17,524 nt of DNA from Polynucleobacter sp. (GTDB lineage Bacteria; Pseudomonadota; Gammaproteobacteria; Burkholderiales; Burkholderiaceae), in NCBI GenBank assembly GCA_020059445.1, contig JAGVCB010000180.1:1-17524 (forward strand). Direction: 5' to 3'. Shown one piece after another: positions 1-9,106 of the stretch. Numbering within the stretch: position 1 is the first letter of the stretch; each line of letters begins with the position of its first letter. Both the position numbers and the translations under genes were made by a program. Under the pieces are notes generated by a model. The model did not search any database, was not told the origin of the DNA, and saw nothing but the letters and a program-made list of their open reading frames with translations.

Positions 1-264
1 CCCACCAACTTTTGCCAAAAGACGATGAAATTTCATGTGTATGGCATTCAAGGTATCCATGTCATAGAGTCCTCGACCAATGCCAGATTGGTTAGTGGCA
101 ACTGCTATGTGATAGCCCGCTTGATTCAGTTTTGCAATCGCTTCTAGGCTGCCCGGTATTGGCTCCCATTCGTCTGGTGACTTTATGTAGTGATCGCTGT
201 CATGGTTAATGACACCGTCTCTGTCTAAGATCACCAGTTTCGAATGGTTTGGCTTTTGCGGCAT
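1..264 (-). CDS. gmhB: D-glycero-beta-D-manno-heptose 1,7-bisphosphate 7-phosphatase, 5' part only
   Basis: GmhB removes the C7 phosphate of heptose bisphosphate in the cytoplasmic ADP-heptose pathway that feeds the lipopolysaccharide inner core. Only the first 88 codons are in the window; the gene runs off the left edge. I translated it by hand from the ATG at 264-262. Residues 11-20 read VILDRDGVIN, the HAD-superfamily motif with nucleophile D14 and general acid/base D16. It is followed by a segment containing HYIKSPDEW, typical of GmhB, and by TNQSGIGRG at 58-66, the second HAD motif. The start lies one base after the glyS stop codon, so it is probably co-transcribed and translationally coupled; no clear Shine-Dalgarno sequence is visible. 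The glyS-gmhB order is familiar from Burkholderiaceae. HisB-type phosphatases are related, but the local motifs and context favour GmhB. Confidence 0.9.
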   Translation of the reverse strand, partial: MPQKPNHSKLVILDRDGVINHDSDHYIKSPDEWEPIPGSLEAIAKLNQAGYHIAVATNQSGIGRGLYDMDTLNAIHMKFHRLLAKVGG

Positions 265-265
265 A

Positions 266-2401
266 TTAGCTGGCTAATTTGCCAATGTCGGCGACTTGAT
301 TCATGAGCCCATGCATTTTTGCGAGCAAAGCCAGGCGGTTATCTCTTAGCTTGGTATCAGGATCCATCACCATGACATCATTGAAGAAGTTATCAACTTC
401 GACTTTCAAGGTGGCAAATGCCTGAAGCGCTTCTGTGAATTGACCATTTTTAAAGGACTGATTCACCTGCGGCATGATTTGATCCAAAGCTTTTGCTAAA
501 GACTTTTCTGCATCTAGGGCAAGCAAACTATTATCAACATTTGCTGGTATTGGGAAATCAACCTTCTTAAGGATGTTACCGATGCGCTTATTTGCAGCAG
601 CCAAGGCTGTTGATTCGTCTAAAGCACTGAACAGTCTCACAGCTTTGAGTCTTTCAAGCACATCACCAAAGACAACGGGCAGTTGGCTGACAACAGATTC
701 AACCTCATTGGTTGAATAATTCTTGCCATCCCACTGTTGGTCTTTTAAGTAGGCTCTTAGTCTATCTAAGATAAAGCCATGAATCACATCCACTGAAGAA
801 TTTTGATGAACTTCTTCTTGCGGGAACTGTTTCACTATTGCTTGAAGTACATCACGAATGTTCAGAGGCAATTTCTTCTCTAAAAGAATTCTGCAAATGC
901 CAAGAGCATGACGACGCAAAGCAAATGGATCTTTTTCGCCAGTTGGAGCTAAACCAATGCCCCAGATACCCACAAGCGTTTCAAGCTTATCTGCAAGAGC
1001 CAAGATAGTGCCTGTATCGGTCACCGGTAAGGCATCTCCTGCAAATCTTGGGGCATAGTGCTCCATGCAGGCTGCAGCAACATCAGGATGCTCTTTGTCG
1101 TTCAACGCGTAATAACGACCCATGATGCCTTGAAGCTCTGGGAATTCACCCACCATGTCGGTCAACAAGTCAGCCTTGGCAATTTGCGCAGCGCGTACTG
1201 CAAGACTCACATCAATCGAGCTTTGATACTTCTTGAGTTCGTTACCAATCACTTCAGCAATTTTGGCAACTCTTTCAGTTCTTTCTAATTGAGTACCCAA
1301 TTTGTTGTGATAAACCACCTTTGATAAAAGAGTGGTACGCTCGAACAAGGTTTTTTTGCGATCTTGCTCGTAAAAGAATTTTGCATCCGCTAAACGAGGT
1401 CTAACGACTCGCTCGTTACCAGAGATGATGGCTTCTGGGGTGGATGTTTCAATGTTAGACACAATCAAAAATTGGTTGACCAGCTTGCCGTTTTTATCGG
1501 TCATCGCAAAGTACTTTTGATTAGTCTGCATGGTCAGGATCAAGCATTCTTGAGGAACTTCCAAGAATTCTTTTTCAAACTCACAGGTGTAAACCACTGG
1601 CCACTCAACCAAGGAGCAAACCTCTTCTAATAAAGACTCAGGCATCAGCACTGAGTGACCATTTGAGGCTTTCAGCAATGACTCACGAATCTTTTCAAGG
1701 CGATGGTTGTAACTGGCGATCACTTTGCCAGAAGTTTCTAGCGTTTTAGCGTAGTCGTCAGCATGCTTGATAGTCAGGATACCATTTGATAAAAAGCGAT
1801 GACCCAGGGTGGTGTTTTGGGCTTTCAAGCCCAAAGCTTCAATATTGATCAGCTCTGAGCCATGCATTGCGACCAAGCCATGAGCAGGTCGCACAAATTC
1901 AACGTCTTTGACTTGAGTTGTCCCTGGTGCGATTTGATAGCGCATCAATTTAGGAATTGGCAACTTGCTGATGGCTTGTTCTAAAGCCGCTTGTAATCCT
2001 GCAGCCAAGGTTTGACCAGTGACTTCAACATTCAAGTAGAAAGTTTCTGCCTTATCGCTGCCTTGCCTTTCTAATTGATCTAAGCTGATGTCAGTATGAC
2101 CTAAAGCAGCAAGCTTTTTTAACAAAGGCGCTGTTGCTTTTCCATCAGCATCCAGTGCAATCGCTACTGGGAGTAACTTTTCTTTGACTTGTCGATTCGG
2201 TGCTTTTGCTAAAACATCTGATAAGTGAACAGCCAGTCTGCGTGGTGTGGCATAGCTGGTGGTCACACTTGATGAACCCAATAAACCTTGGGCATTTAGA
2301 GACTGCTCAATGTTTTCAGAGAAACTTTGGCCAAACTTTTTTAAAGCTTTAGGCGGAAGTTCTTCCGTGAATAATTCAATGATCAATGGAGTGCAGCTCA
2401 T
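266..2401 (-). CDS. glyS: Glycine--tRNA ligase beta subunit
   Basis: This is the beta subunit of the bacterial alpha2beta2 glycyl-tRNA synthetase; it contributes tRNA recognition and is needed for glycylation of tRNA-Gly in the cytoplasm. The protein is 711 residues, close to the usual family length of about 690-720. Family signatures include an N-terminal [12 protein letters not shown] at about 9-20, [19 protein letters not shown] at 329-347, [19 protein letters not shown] at 414-432 and [12 protein letters not shown] at 491-502, followed by a C-terminal DALR-like anticodon-binding region. The open frame extends 11 codons further upstream, but the ATG at 2401-2399 was chosen because it overlaps the glyQ stop as ATGA and gives the conserved N-terminus beginning [10 protein letters not shown]. 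That overlap suggests coupled translation that balances the two subunits. Confidence 0.97.
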   Translation of the reverse strand: MSCTPLIIELFTEELPPKALKKFGQSFSENIEQSLNAQGLLGSSSVTTSYATPRRLAVHLSDVLAKAPNRQVKEKLLPVAIALDADGKATAPLLKKLAALGHTDISLDQLERQGSDKAETFYLNVEVTGQTLAAGLQAALEQAISKLPIPKLMRYQIAPGTTQVKDVEFVRPAHGLVAMHGSELINIEALGLKAQNTTLGHRFLSNGILTIKHADDYAKTLETSGKVIASYNHRLEKIRESLLKASNGHSVLMPESLLEEVCSLVEWPVVYTCEFEKEFLEVPQECLILTMQTNQKYFAMTDKNGKLVNQFLIVSNIETSTPEAIISGNERVVRPRLADAKFFYEQDRKKTLFERTTLLSKVVYHNKLGTQLERTERVAKIAEVIGNELKKYQSSIDVSLAVRAAQIAKADLLTDMVGEFPELQGIMGRYYALNDKEHPDVAAACMEHYAPRFAGDALPVTDTGTILALADKLETLVGIWGIGLAPTGEKDPFALRRHALGICRILLEKKLPLNIRDVLQAIVKQFPQEEVHQNSSVDVIHGFILDRLRAYLKDQQWDGKNYSTNEVESVVSQLPVVFGDVLERLKAVRLFSALDESTALAAANKRIGNILKKVDFPIPANVDNSLLALDAEKSLAKALDQIMPQVNQSFKNGQFTEALQAFATLKVEVDNFFNDVMVMDPDTKLRDNRLALLAKMHGLMNQVADIGKLAS

Positions 2402-3294
2402 TTTGCACCTCTCGCTTGAATCATCGGTTGACACATTGGGAACCCTAGCTTTTCTCTGGATTCAAAGTAAGCCTGCGCCACGCTGCGAGATAAATTGCGG
2501 ATGCGACCAATATAAGCCGCACGCTCGGTGACTGAAATTGCGCCACGAGCATCTAATAAGTTAAATGTGTGAGCTGCTTTTAAAACCATTTCGTAAGCGG
2601 GTAAGGCCAAAGGTATTTCCATCAAACGTTTGGCTTCGCTTTCATAATTGGTGAATTGTTGAAATAACAAATCTGCATTGGAGTATTCAAAGTTGTAAGT
2701 TGATTGTTCAACTTCATTCTGATGGTAGACATCGCCGTAGCTCACACCTTCGGTCCACACCAAGTCATAAACGTTTTCAACTTTTTGCAAATACATGGCC
2801 AAGCGCTCTAAGCCATAAGTGATTTCACCCAAAATTGGTTTGCAATCGATACCACCGACTTGTTGGAAATAAGTGAACTGAGTCACTTCCATGCCATTCA
2901 GCCAAACTTCCCAGCCGAGACCCCAGGCACCCAATGTTGGGTTTTCCCAATCATCTTCAACAAAACGAATGTCATTTTGTTTTAGATCCAATCCTAAAGC
3001 TTCTAAGCTACCAAGGTACAAATCTAAAATATTTTCAGGAGCTGGTTTCAAAACCACCTGGTATTGATAGTAGTGTTGTAAGCGATTGGGATTTTCACCA
3101 TAGCGGCCATCTTTAGGGCGGCGTGAAGGTTGCACATATGCAGCCTTCCATGGCTCTGGACCAATGGCTCTTAAAAATGTCGCTGTGTGCGATGTGCCAG
3201 CGCCAACCTCAAGGTCGACTGGCTGAAGCAGGGCACAACCTTGTTGGTCCCAGTAATTTTGAAGAGTAAGAATAACTTGCTGAAAAGTAAGCAT
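2398..3294 (-). CDS. glyQ: Glycine--tRNA ligase alpha subunit
   Basis: This is the catalytic alpha subunit of the alpha2beta2 glycyl-tRNA synthetase; it binds glycine and ATP and forms glycyl-adenylate. At 298 residues it has the usual length (about 290-320). Visible family signatures are LRAIGPEPW at 41-49, the arginine-rich [18 protein letters not shown] at 53-70, FQQVGG at 143-148 and [14 protein letters not shown] at 157-170, which together form the class II core. The ATG at 3294 is preceded by AGGAA about 10 bases upstream. It lies 52 bases after lnt and overlaps glyS by four bases, so glyQ and glyS form a coupled pair. The alpha/beta two-gene enzyme, rather than the single-chain type, is expected in a betaproteobacterium. 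Confidence 0.97.
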   Translation of the reverse strand: MLTFQQVILTLQNYWDQQGCALLQPVDLEVGAGTSHTATFLRAIGPEPWKAAYVQPSRRPKDGRYGENPNRLQHYYQYQVVLKPAPENILDLYLGSLEALGLDLKQNDIRFVEDDWENPTLGAWGLGWEVWLNGMEVTQFTYFQQVGGIDCKPILGEITYGLERLAMYLQKVENVYDLVWTEGVSYGDVYHQNEVEQSTYNFEYSNADLLFQQFTNYESEAKRLMEIPLALPAYEMVLKAAHTFNLLDARGAISVTERAAYIGRIRNLSRSVAQAYFESREKLGFPMCQPMIQARGAK

Positions 3295-3346
3295 ATGATA
3301 GGTTTCCTGAACCCAGTGATTTTACCTTTCTTGCGACCGTCTGACC

Positions 3347-4801
3347 TTATTTTTTGTTCTGATACCAGGCAAATGCTAGGAAAAGGGCACTGATGATCAA
3401 AATGGGTAAATCGCCTAACCAAACATAAGGTGTTTTACCTGAATAAGCTTGAACACTTGTTTTGAGGGTGGCCTGCTGAAATTTAGGCAGTTCATAAACA
3501 ACCTGACCTTGAGAATTGATCACTGCCGTAACGCCTGTATTCGTTGCCCTAAGGGTCGGAATCCCGGTTTCTATGGATCTTAAACGAGCCAATCTGAGTT
3601 GTTGATCCGGAGCTTGACTCTCTCCAAACCAGGCCAGATTTGTGAGGTTGATCCATAAATTATGCTCAAGTGAAGAGATTCTTTGTCTTTTGGCGAGCTC
3701 ATCACCAAAAACGTCTTCATAGCAAATCATGAGGCCAAGCGAAATTTGGTCTGTACCTTGATCAAGAATGTAAGGTATTTGAGTCATCGAGCCACGCTCA
3801 AAGTTACCGAGAGGTACTTTGAATAAATCGACGAACCATTGAAAGCCCCATGGTATGAATTCACCAAAAGGAACCAAGTGGTTTTTATCGTATTGATAAA
3901 TCAAGTTGCCTTGATTCAAGCCAATGGCTGAATTGGTTGGTAGACCAGAATGACCCCTGCTCACCACGCCAAGAATCACATTCTTTTTGCCAGTATTTGG
4001 TTTGATGTCAGATATCAATTCTTGCGGCACAGTTTTAAGTTCAACAGGAAACGCTGTTTCTGGAGCAACCACCAAGTGACTATCGCTACTTTTGATGGCG
4101 TTGGTATAAAAGCTCACCTGTTGCTGGATATATTCCGGATCAAACTTCAGAGACTGCTGAAAATTACCTTGAATCAAAGTCACATCAATTGGTCTGCCGA
4201 TGGGTTCGGTGAACGAAATCAATCCCAAAGCATGACTGCCTGAAATGATGGTGATTGAGGCAACAAATTTTGTGAACAGATTATGTTTGCCTTGGCTGAG
4301 GTATGCTGCCAAGCCAACGCAAAACCACGCACATGCCAAGCCGCCAAAAATGGTTGCCCAAGCAAAAAACGGACCATCTACTTGAGATTCAGCAAGGCCC
4401 GCCCAAGGGAAGCCCGTGAATAATTGGCCTCTGACCCACTCCATGATGGCCCAAGAGCTGGCAAGCCCAAGGACTCTTGCGGCTGACGAATGAAGTTGAT
4501 GGACTAATTTAAAGGCGATCGCTGGAAATAATGCCAAATATGTTGATAGTGCAATCACTGCTAGAACAGAAATAGGAGCTGCAATTTGCCCAACCTCATG
4601 CAGGCTGACATAAATCCACCACAGTGCATTACAGAAGTAGCCTAAGCCAAAAAGCCAAGAATAAAGAAAGGCCTTCTTTTCTTTAAAAATAAAATGAATG
4701 TACAGGGCCAAGCCCAGAATTAAGAACCACCCGCCAAATGGCAACTCAATCAACCAAGCACAGATACTTCCTAGTAGGAAAAAAAGTAAGGCTTTAATCA
4801 A
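3347..4801 (-). CDS. lnt: Apolipoprotein N-acyltransferase
   Basis: Lnt is the inner-membrane enzyme that adds the third acyl chain to the N-terminal cysteine of lipoproteins, completing their maturation. The product is 484 residues. It starts with several hydrophobic helices (roughly residues 3-190), followed by a periplasmic nitrilase-like domain and a last membrane helix near 463-480. The catalytic triad is readable: E248 in VVAPETAFP, K306 in YDKNHLVPFGEF and C360 in GLMICYEDVFG. No ATG is available near the 5' end. The most plausible start is TTG at 4801-4799, which overlaps the corC stop by eight bases; an in-frame stop lies two codons further upstream, and the next ATG would remove the first membrane helices. 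It belongs to the widespread ybeY-corC-lnt gene order. Confidence 0.95.
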   Translation of the reverse strand: MIKALLFFLLGSICAWLIELPFGGWFLILGLALYIHFIFKEKKAFLYSWLFGLGYFCNALWWIYVSLHEVGQIAAPISVLAVIALSTYLALFPAIAFKLVHQLHSSAARVLGLASSWAIMEWVRGQLFTGFPWAGLAESQVDGPFFAWATIFGGLACAWFCVGLAAYLSQGKHNLFTKFVASITIISGSHALGLISFTEPIGRPIDVTLIQGNFQQSLKFDPEYIQQQVSFYTNAIKSSDSHLVVAPETAFPVELKTVPQELISDIKPNTGKKNVILGVVSRGHSGLPTNSAIGLNQGNLIYQYDKNHLVPFGEFIPWGFQWFVDLFKVPLGNFERGSMTQIPYILDQGTDQISLGLMICYEDVFGDELAKRQRISSLEHNLWINLTNLAWFGESQAPDQQLRLARLRSIETGIPTLRATNTGVTAVINSQGQVVYELPKFQQATLKTSVQAYSGKTPYVWLGDLPILIISALFLAFAWYQNKK

Positions 4802-5633
4802 TTTCTAATTTGGTGGCTAATAAAACGTGGACTTGTCTGGCGTCTGCTCGTTGAATCTCGAACAGGATATTGTCAATGGTGATGGATTCACTCTTGTGCG
4901 GGACTCTACCTAAATTCTTGAGGATGAAACCAGCAAGTGTGTCATTATCTTCATCCGCGAAGTTGGTTCCTAAGGCTTCATTGACTTGTTCTAGTTCAGT
5001 GATGCCGCGAATTCTAAATTTTGATTCACTGACATTAATGATATTGTCTTCAATATCATCTGTGTCATGTTCATCCTCAATGTCACCCACAATTTGTTCA
5101 AGCACGTCTTCAATGGTGACCAGACCTGCTACACCACCGTATTCATCAACAACAATGGCGATGTGATTGCGGTGCTCTCTGAAATCTTTTAAAAGCACAC
5201 TCAAGCGTTTTGATTCAGGGATAAATACAGCAGGCCTTAACCAGTCACGTAACTGAAAATCTTCTTCTTGTGAGTGACGCAATAAATCTTTAGCAAGCAA
5301 AATGCCGATCACATTATCGCGATTATTTTCGTAAACAGGGAATCGTGAGTGAGCAGCTCTGATGACTTCTGCAATCGTGTCTTCAACTGATTCATTGATA
5401 TCGATCCAGTCAATTTGAGCTCTCGGAATCAAGATATCTCTGGCTGAAAGTTCGCTGACCTGGAAGACGCCCTCAATCATTGATAAGGCATCTGCATCGA
5501 TGAGGCCTTCGGCTTGAGCTTCTTTGAGAGTTTCGAGTAACTCGCGGCGCTGCTCTGATGGCGAGGAGGGGCTTGGCGTCAGTAGGGCACTGATGCGTTC
5601 TAAAAGACTTTTCGACTCGGGTTCAATTGTCAT
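4794..5633 (-). CDS. corC: HlyC/CorC family protein (CBS-domain Mg/Co efflux-type protein)
   Basis: This is a 279-residue soluble CorC/YbeX-type protein. After a charged N-terminal region it has a CBS pair (about 66-120 and 135-187, including VVDEYGGVAGLVTIEDVLE at 161-179), then an acidic linker rich in D and E (about 184-197) and a C-terminal CorC_HlyC transporter-associated domain (about 203-277). The family lacks the membrane DUF21 domain and has been linked to magnesium/cobalt efflux; CBS pairs usually bind adenine nucleotides. A link to ribosome function has also been proposed for YbeX, consistent with the adjacent ybeY. The ATG at 5633 lies 30 bases after ybeY, and the 3' end overlaps lnt. 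Exact substrate and role cannot be read from sequence. Confidence 0.93.
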   Translation of the reverse strand: MTIEPESKSLLERISALLTPSPSSPSEQRRELLETLKEAQAEGLIDADALSMIEGVFQVSELSARDILIPRAQIDWIDINESVEDTIAEVIRAAHSRFPVYENNRDNVIGILLAKDLLRHSQEEDFQLRDWLRPAVFIPESKRLSVLLKDFREHRNHIAIVVDEYGGVAGLVTIEDVLEQIVGDIEDEHDTDDIEDNIINVSESKFRIRGITELEQVNEALGTNFADEDNDTLAGFILKNLGRVPHKSESITIDNILFEIQRADARQVHVLLATKLEID

Positions 5634-5663
5634 AATGAGTAAGAATAACTGATTTATTTAAAT

Positions 5664-6128
5664 TCAGCAGTAAGGGTTTGCCTGTTTTAGGCTTTTTAGA
5701 ATATTGACTTCTAGCTCTTCCATTGCTTCAGCCTCAATTTCGTCTTCATGATCAAAACCTTGGGCATGAAGAGTGCCGTGAATAATTAAATGGATTAAAT
5801 GTTGTTCAATCGATTTTTTTTGAGCCAAGGCTTCTTTTTTAAGCACTGGTAAGCATATAACTAGGTCAGCATTCAGTGCATTGCTGACGGGATCAATATC
5901 GTAGGGGAATGTCAGGATGTTGGTGGCGTAGTCTTTGTGACGGTACGTGCTGTTTAGTTTTTTACTTTCCGCATTACCAACAAATCTCACTGTCATACTG
6001 GCGTCTTGTTGCAAGGCTTTTTTAATCCAGTTACCCACTTTTCTCTTTTTGATCAGTGGTGACCAAGTTTCTTCAAGAGATTCACTGGCGAACTGAATAT
6101 CGAGAGTTAGCTTAAATGCAGAGGCCAT
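5664..6128 (-). CDS. ybeY: Endoribonuclease YbeY (rRNA maturation factor)
   Basis: YbeY is a small zinc-dependent endoribonuclease involved in 16S rRNA 3'-end maturation and ribosome quality control in the cytoplasm. The protein is 154 residues, the normal size. The metal site is intact: HGTLHAQGFDH at 117-127 gives the three histidine ligands H117, H121 and H127. The conserved upstream signature is present at 58-77 (LNSTYRHKDYATNILTF and following residues), including R63, in the YATN form that I recall from betaproteobacteria. The ATG at 6128 is eight bases after the miaB stop. In most proteobacteria phoH/ybeZ sits between miaB and ybeY, and it is missing here. Confidence 0.95.
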   Translation of the reverse strand: MASAFKLTLDIQFASESLEETWSPLIKKRKVGNWIKKALQQDASMTVRFVGNAESKKLNSTYRHKDYATNILTFPYDIDPVSNALNADLVICLPVLKKEALAQKKSIEQHLIHLIIHGTLHAQGFDHEDEIEAEAMEELEVNILKSLKQANPYC

Positions 6129-6136
6129 TTTTTAAT

Positions 6137-7477
6137 TCATTCCTGAATCATCAATTCGCCACGCAAAGAGTGGGGCATGGCTTCTGTGAATTTCACGGGC
6201 ATCAATTTACCGATTAATCGTTTGGCTTGATCTGAGCCAGCATTGATTAAAGCAACCCGACCATTTTCTGTGCGGCATTGCAGATGAATACCATCACGTG
6301 CCATGCTTTCAACCATGGCAAGCTCAGTTTTACCCACCATGCTTTGGTTGATTTCTAAAACATGCTGATCGATTTGGGACACCAATCTTTTGAGGCGGTC
6401 ATTTTTAACGGCTAATGGAACATCATCCACTAAATTAGCTGCAGGGGTTCCAGGTCTCTCGCTATAAGTAAAGCAATAGCTGTTATCAAATTTAACTTCT
6501 TTGACCAACTTCATGAGTTGCTCAAAATCTTCTTCTGTTTCACCTGGGAAACCAACGATAAAATCACTTGAAATGGCAATACCAGGGCGCACAGCCTTCA
6601 TCTTTTTGATGATGCTTTTGTATTCCAAAATGGTGTAACCACGTTTCATATTGGCCAAGACTCTGTCTGAGCCGTGTTGAACCGGTAGATGCAGTTGACT
6701 CACAAGCTTGGGAATTTTTGCGTACGCATCAATCAGCCGTTGCGTGAATTCTTTAGGGTGACTGGTTGTGAAACGAAGACGTTCTACGCCTGGTATTTCT
6801 GCCACATACTCCAAAAGCATCGCAAAATCAGCAATCTCACTTGAGCCAGCGATGCTGCCTCGGTAGGCGTTCACATTCTGACCCAGCAGTTGAATTTCTT
6901 GAACACCTTGCTGTGCCAAACCAGCCACTTCAGTCAAGACATCCTCTAAGGGCCGAGAAACTTCTTCGCCCCTTGTGTAAGGAACCACGCAATAGCTGCA
7001 ATATTTAGAGCAGCCTTCCATGATCGATACATAGGCCGCACCACCTTCAACTTTGGCAGGAGGCAAGTTATCAAATTTTTCAATTTCAGGAAAACTGATG
7101 TCTACCTGAGGTAAGCCGCTTGTGTGGCGTGCCTGGATCAGCTCTGGAAGTCTGTGCAAGGTTTGTGGACCAAAAACAATATCAACATAGGGGGCACGGT
7201 TAACAATGTGCTTACCTTCTTGGCTGGCAACGCAGCCACCGACGCCAATCATTAATTCCGGTCGTTTAAGTTTTAATTCGCGGAGTCGACCTAAATCAGA
7301 GAAAACTTTTTCTTGAGCTTTTTCGCGAACTGAACAAGTATTTAAAAGAATTAAATCAGCATCTTCAGGCGTATCAGTTTTTATCATGCCGTCATGATGG
7401 TGAAGTACGTCCGCCATCTTGTCAGAATCATATTCATTCATCTGACAGCCGAAAGTCTTGATATAAACTTTTTTCAT
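6137..7477 (-). CDS. miaB: tRNA-2-methylthio-N6-dimethylallyladenosine synthase
   Basis: MiaB is a radical-SAM methylthiotransferase that converts i6A37 to ms2i6A37 in tRNAs reading UNN codons. The 446-residue protein has the standard three-domain layout. The N-terminal MTTase domain carries the cysteines of one Fe-S cluster, C11 (KTFGCQMN), C48 (LLNTCSVR) and C82 (VGGCVA). The radical-SAM domain carries the CxxxCxxC motif C156, C160 and C163 ([10 protein letters not shown]). A C-terminal TRAM RNA-binding domain spans about 380-445. All six cluster cysteines are present. The ATG at 7477 is three bases after the stop of the upstream antiporter gene, so the two are very likely co-transcribed. 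The motif set and context support MiaB rather than MtaB or RimO. Confidence 0.97.
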   Translation of the reverse strand: MKKVYIKTFGCQMNEYDSDKMADVLHHHDGMIKTDTPEDADLILLNTCSVREKAQEKVFSDLGRLRELKLKRPELMIGVGGCVASQEGKHIVNRAPYVDIVFGPQTLHRLPELIQARHTSGLPQVDISFPEIEKFDNLPPAKVEGGAAYVSIMEGCSKYCSYCVVPYTRGEEVSRPLEDVLTEVAGLAQQGVQEIQLLGQNVNAYRGSIAGSSEIADFAMLLEYVAEIPGVERLRFTTSHPKEFTQRLIDAYAKIPKLVSQLHLPVQHGSDRVLANMKRGYTILEYKSIIKKMKAVRPGIAISSDFIVGFPGETEEDFEQLMKLVKEVKFDNSYCFTYSERPGTPAANLVDDVPLAVKNDRLKRLVSQIDQHVLEINQSMVGKTELAMVESMARDGIHLQCRTENGRVALINAGSDQAKRLIGKLMPVKFTEAMPHSLRGELMIQE

Positions 7478-7480
7478 TGT

Positions 7481-8746
7481 TTAGATGAACTGAAACGCAA
7501 TGATTGCCACGATGGTTGGTGGCAAGGCTGCCAAAAATAACCAAAGGGCAGAAACACTGCCGTCAGGGAAATGTTCACGAAGAATCGACATACCTGCTGG
7601 ATTTGGTGCATTAGCAATCACGGTCAAGCCACCGCCAGTGATCGCGCCAGCAACCAATGCGTATTTGAACTCTTCGCTGGTACCTTCCACCAATGAGCCT
7701 AAGTAAGTAAGGGCGGCGTTGTCAGTGATGGCAGTCAATGCAGTTGCACCGTAGTAAACAAGAGTGCTGCTCATATTTTCCAAAATCGGTTGGAGCCACC
7801 ATTGCTGCATACCGCCAAGCACCACCAAACCAGCCAAGAAGAATGCAACCATCAACGCTTCTTTAAGTAATAGTGGGTTTTGATACTTCACGTATGCGTG
7901 TGTGTAACCCATGAAGAAAAGTAGAAGACCCATGAACACCACTGGATGGTGAGCAAACACAACAATTCCTGCTAAAAATAGGAGGTGAACAGCAACGACA
8001 AAAAGAGGAATCACATCGTTTTGATGATTGTTATTTGCCTTTGGCAAATCTTTTCGAACCAATAGTGTCACCAGTGTGGCGTTAATCACCACTGCTAAAG
8101 CTGCTTTCATACCAAATGTTTGAAAAACATAAGCGCTATCCCAACCCCAAGCACTCGCAACCATCAAGATTGGAGGTGCTGCAAAACTTGTTAATGCGCC
8201 ACCAATTGAGATGTTGACGAACAACACACCAATCGTTAAGTACATTAATTTGGCATTTGATGTTTGGCTAAAGACTTTCTTCTTTAAAAGAAGTGCTGCC
8301 AGAGTCATCGCGGCTGGCTCAGTGATGAATGAACCAAGCAATGGCACCATGGCGAGTGTCACAAAATAACTGGTGGTAACGTTGTTGATGCGGAATAGCT
8401 TGCTCAGCAAACCAGACACCAAACGAACTAATTCTGAAGCAAAGTGCAGCACAGGACGACTGGCCGCCACAACCATGATGGCAAATACAAACAAAGGCTC
8501 TGTGTAGTTTCTGCTTTCTAAGTACTCAACAGATGGTTGGTACCCGCCGGCAGCAAAAGCCATGAACACAATTAGGATCATTGCCCAAAAACCGAAAACA
8601 GCCTCAACTTCGCCAAGTAAATGCCATAGGCCAGAGTGATTGGGTTGCTTATGAGCTAAATGCTCAAAGAATGATGATGAGAATGTGTGTAATACCGCAA
8701 TACCAAAAAGCGTTGTGGCAATAATTTGTAATGTTGTTGGGTTCAT
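7481..8746 (-). CDS. Putative Na+/H+ antiporter (Na_H_antiport_3-type, ion-transporter superfamily)
   Basis: This 421-residue polytopic inner-membrane protein has about 11-12 hydrophobic segments and resembles the putative Na+/H+ antiporter family described as PF07399, a relative of NhaD. Two halves can be seen. ITEPAAM at 141-147 followed by IGGALTSFAAPP at 181-192 is echoed by ITDNAAL at 340-346 followed by TGGGLTVIANAPNPAG at 370-385. This is the pattern of paired discontinuous-helix motifs in inverted-repeat transporters of this superfamily. The acidic residues E143 and D342 sit at equivalent places and are candidates for ion or proton binding. The ATG at 8746 follows a weak AAGG sequence. 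It heads the run into miaB with a three-base gap. The transported ion is inferred from the family only. Confidence 0.82.
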   Translation of the reverse strand: MNPTTLQIIATTLFGIAVLHTFSSSFFEHLAHKQPNHSGLWHLLGEVEAVFGFWAMILIVFMAFAAGGYQPSVEYLESRNYTEPLFVFAIMVVAASRPVLHFASELVRLVSGLLSKLFRINNVTTSYFVTLAMVPLLGSFITEPAAMTLAALLLKKKVFSQTSNAKLMYLTIGVLFVNISIGGALTSFAAPPILMVASAWGWDSAYVFQTFGMKAALAVVINATLVTLLVRKDLPKANNNHQNDVIPLFVVAVHLLFLAGIVVFAHHPVVFMGLLLFFMGYTHAYVKYQNPLLLKEALMVAFFLAGLVVLGGMQQWWLQPILENMSSTLVYYGATALTAITDNAALTYLGSLVEGTSEEFKYALVAGAITGGGLTVIANAPNPAGMSILREHFPDGSVSALWLFLAALPPTIVAIIAFQFI

Positions 8747-8781
8747 GAAGAGCCTTGAATGTTCAAATCGTTATAGGTTCT

Positions 8782-8810
8782 ATTGTAAGCCACTGAAAAC
8801 ACGGAAAATC
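8782..8810 (-). promoter_or_regulatory. Candidate sigma-70 promoter for the antiporter-miaB run
   Basis: On the minus strand a TACAAT hexamer (8787-8782) matches the -10 consensus at five of six positions and lies about 35 bases before the ATG at 8746. With a 17-base spacer the -35 position reads GATTTT (8810-8805), a weak match. It is the best candidate in the gap between the tRNA and the antiporter gene, but it is not proven. Confidence 0.3.
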
Positions 8811-8895
8811 CACTTATCAAGTAGGTAAATAACAGTGACGCAGGGATTGCAGGTTTTGAGGCTGCCTGGGTATTTGTGGGGTTTTGTTGCTGAAA

Positions 8896-8915
8896 ATGAA
8901 GCCTTGGGGCTTTTT
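8896..8915 (-). terminator. Weak possible intrinsic terminator downstream of the tRNA
   Basis: AAGCC (8899-8903) and GGCTT (8908-8912) can pair around a four-base loop, flanked by T-rich sequence on both strands. It lies about 50 bases past the tRNA 3' end. The five-base-pair stem is short, so the hairpin may end tRNA transcription or may mean nothing. Confidence 0.25.
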
Positions 8916-8960
8916 CAATCAAACTCGCACTCATCAATGGATGTTACGAGAGGGGGAAAT

Positions 8961-9037
<77 letters not shown>

Positions 9038-9047
9038 AAAGACCGAA

Positions 9048-9076
9048 AGTATAGCTTATTTTGCCAATTTCACCTA
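9048..9076 (-). promoter_or_regulatory. Candidate tRNA promoter
   Basis: The minus strand has TATACT (9053-9048), five of six matches to the -10 consensus, ending 10 bases before the first base of the tRNA at 9037, so a transcript would start just upstream of the mature 5' end. With a 17-base spacer the -35 site reads TAGGTG (9076-9071), a poor match. The call rests mostly on the -10 hexamer and its position. Confidence 0.45.
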
Positions 9077-9106
9077 GTTAGGGGGCTCTTGGCCTTAAAT
9101 TGGCTC

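Noticed and set aside
8743..8937. A 64-codon minus-strand frame whose TGA overlaps the antiporter ATG, with a hydrophobic segment near its end.
   Set aside because: The frame opens at TTG, the next ATG has no clear ribosome site, it contains both the hairpin-like repeat and the best candidate antiporter promoter, and the product resembles nothing I know. The overlap alone is not enough to call a gene.
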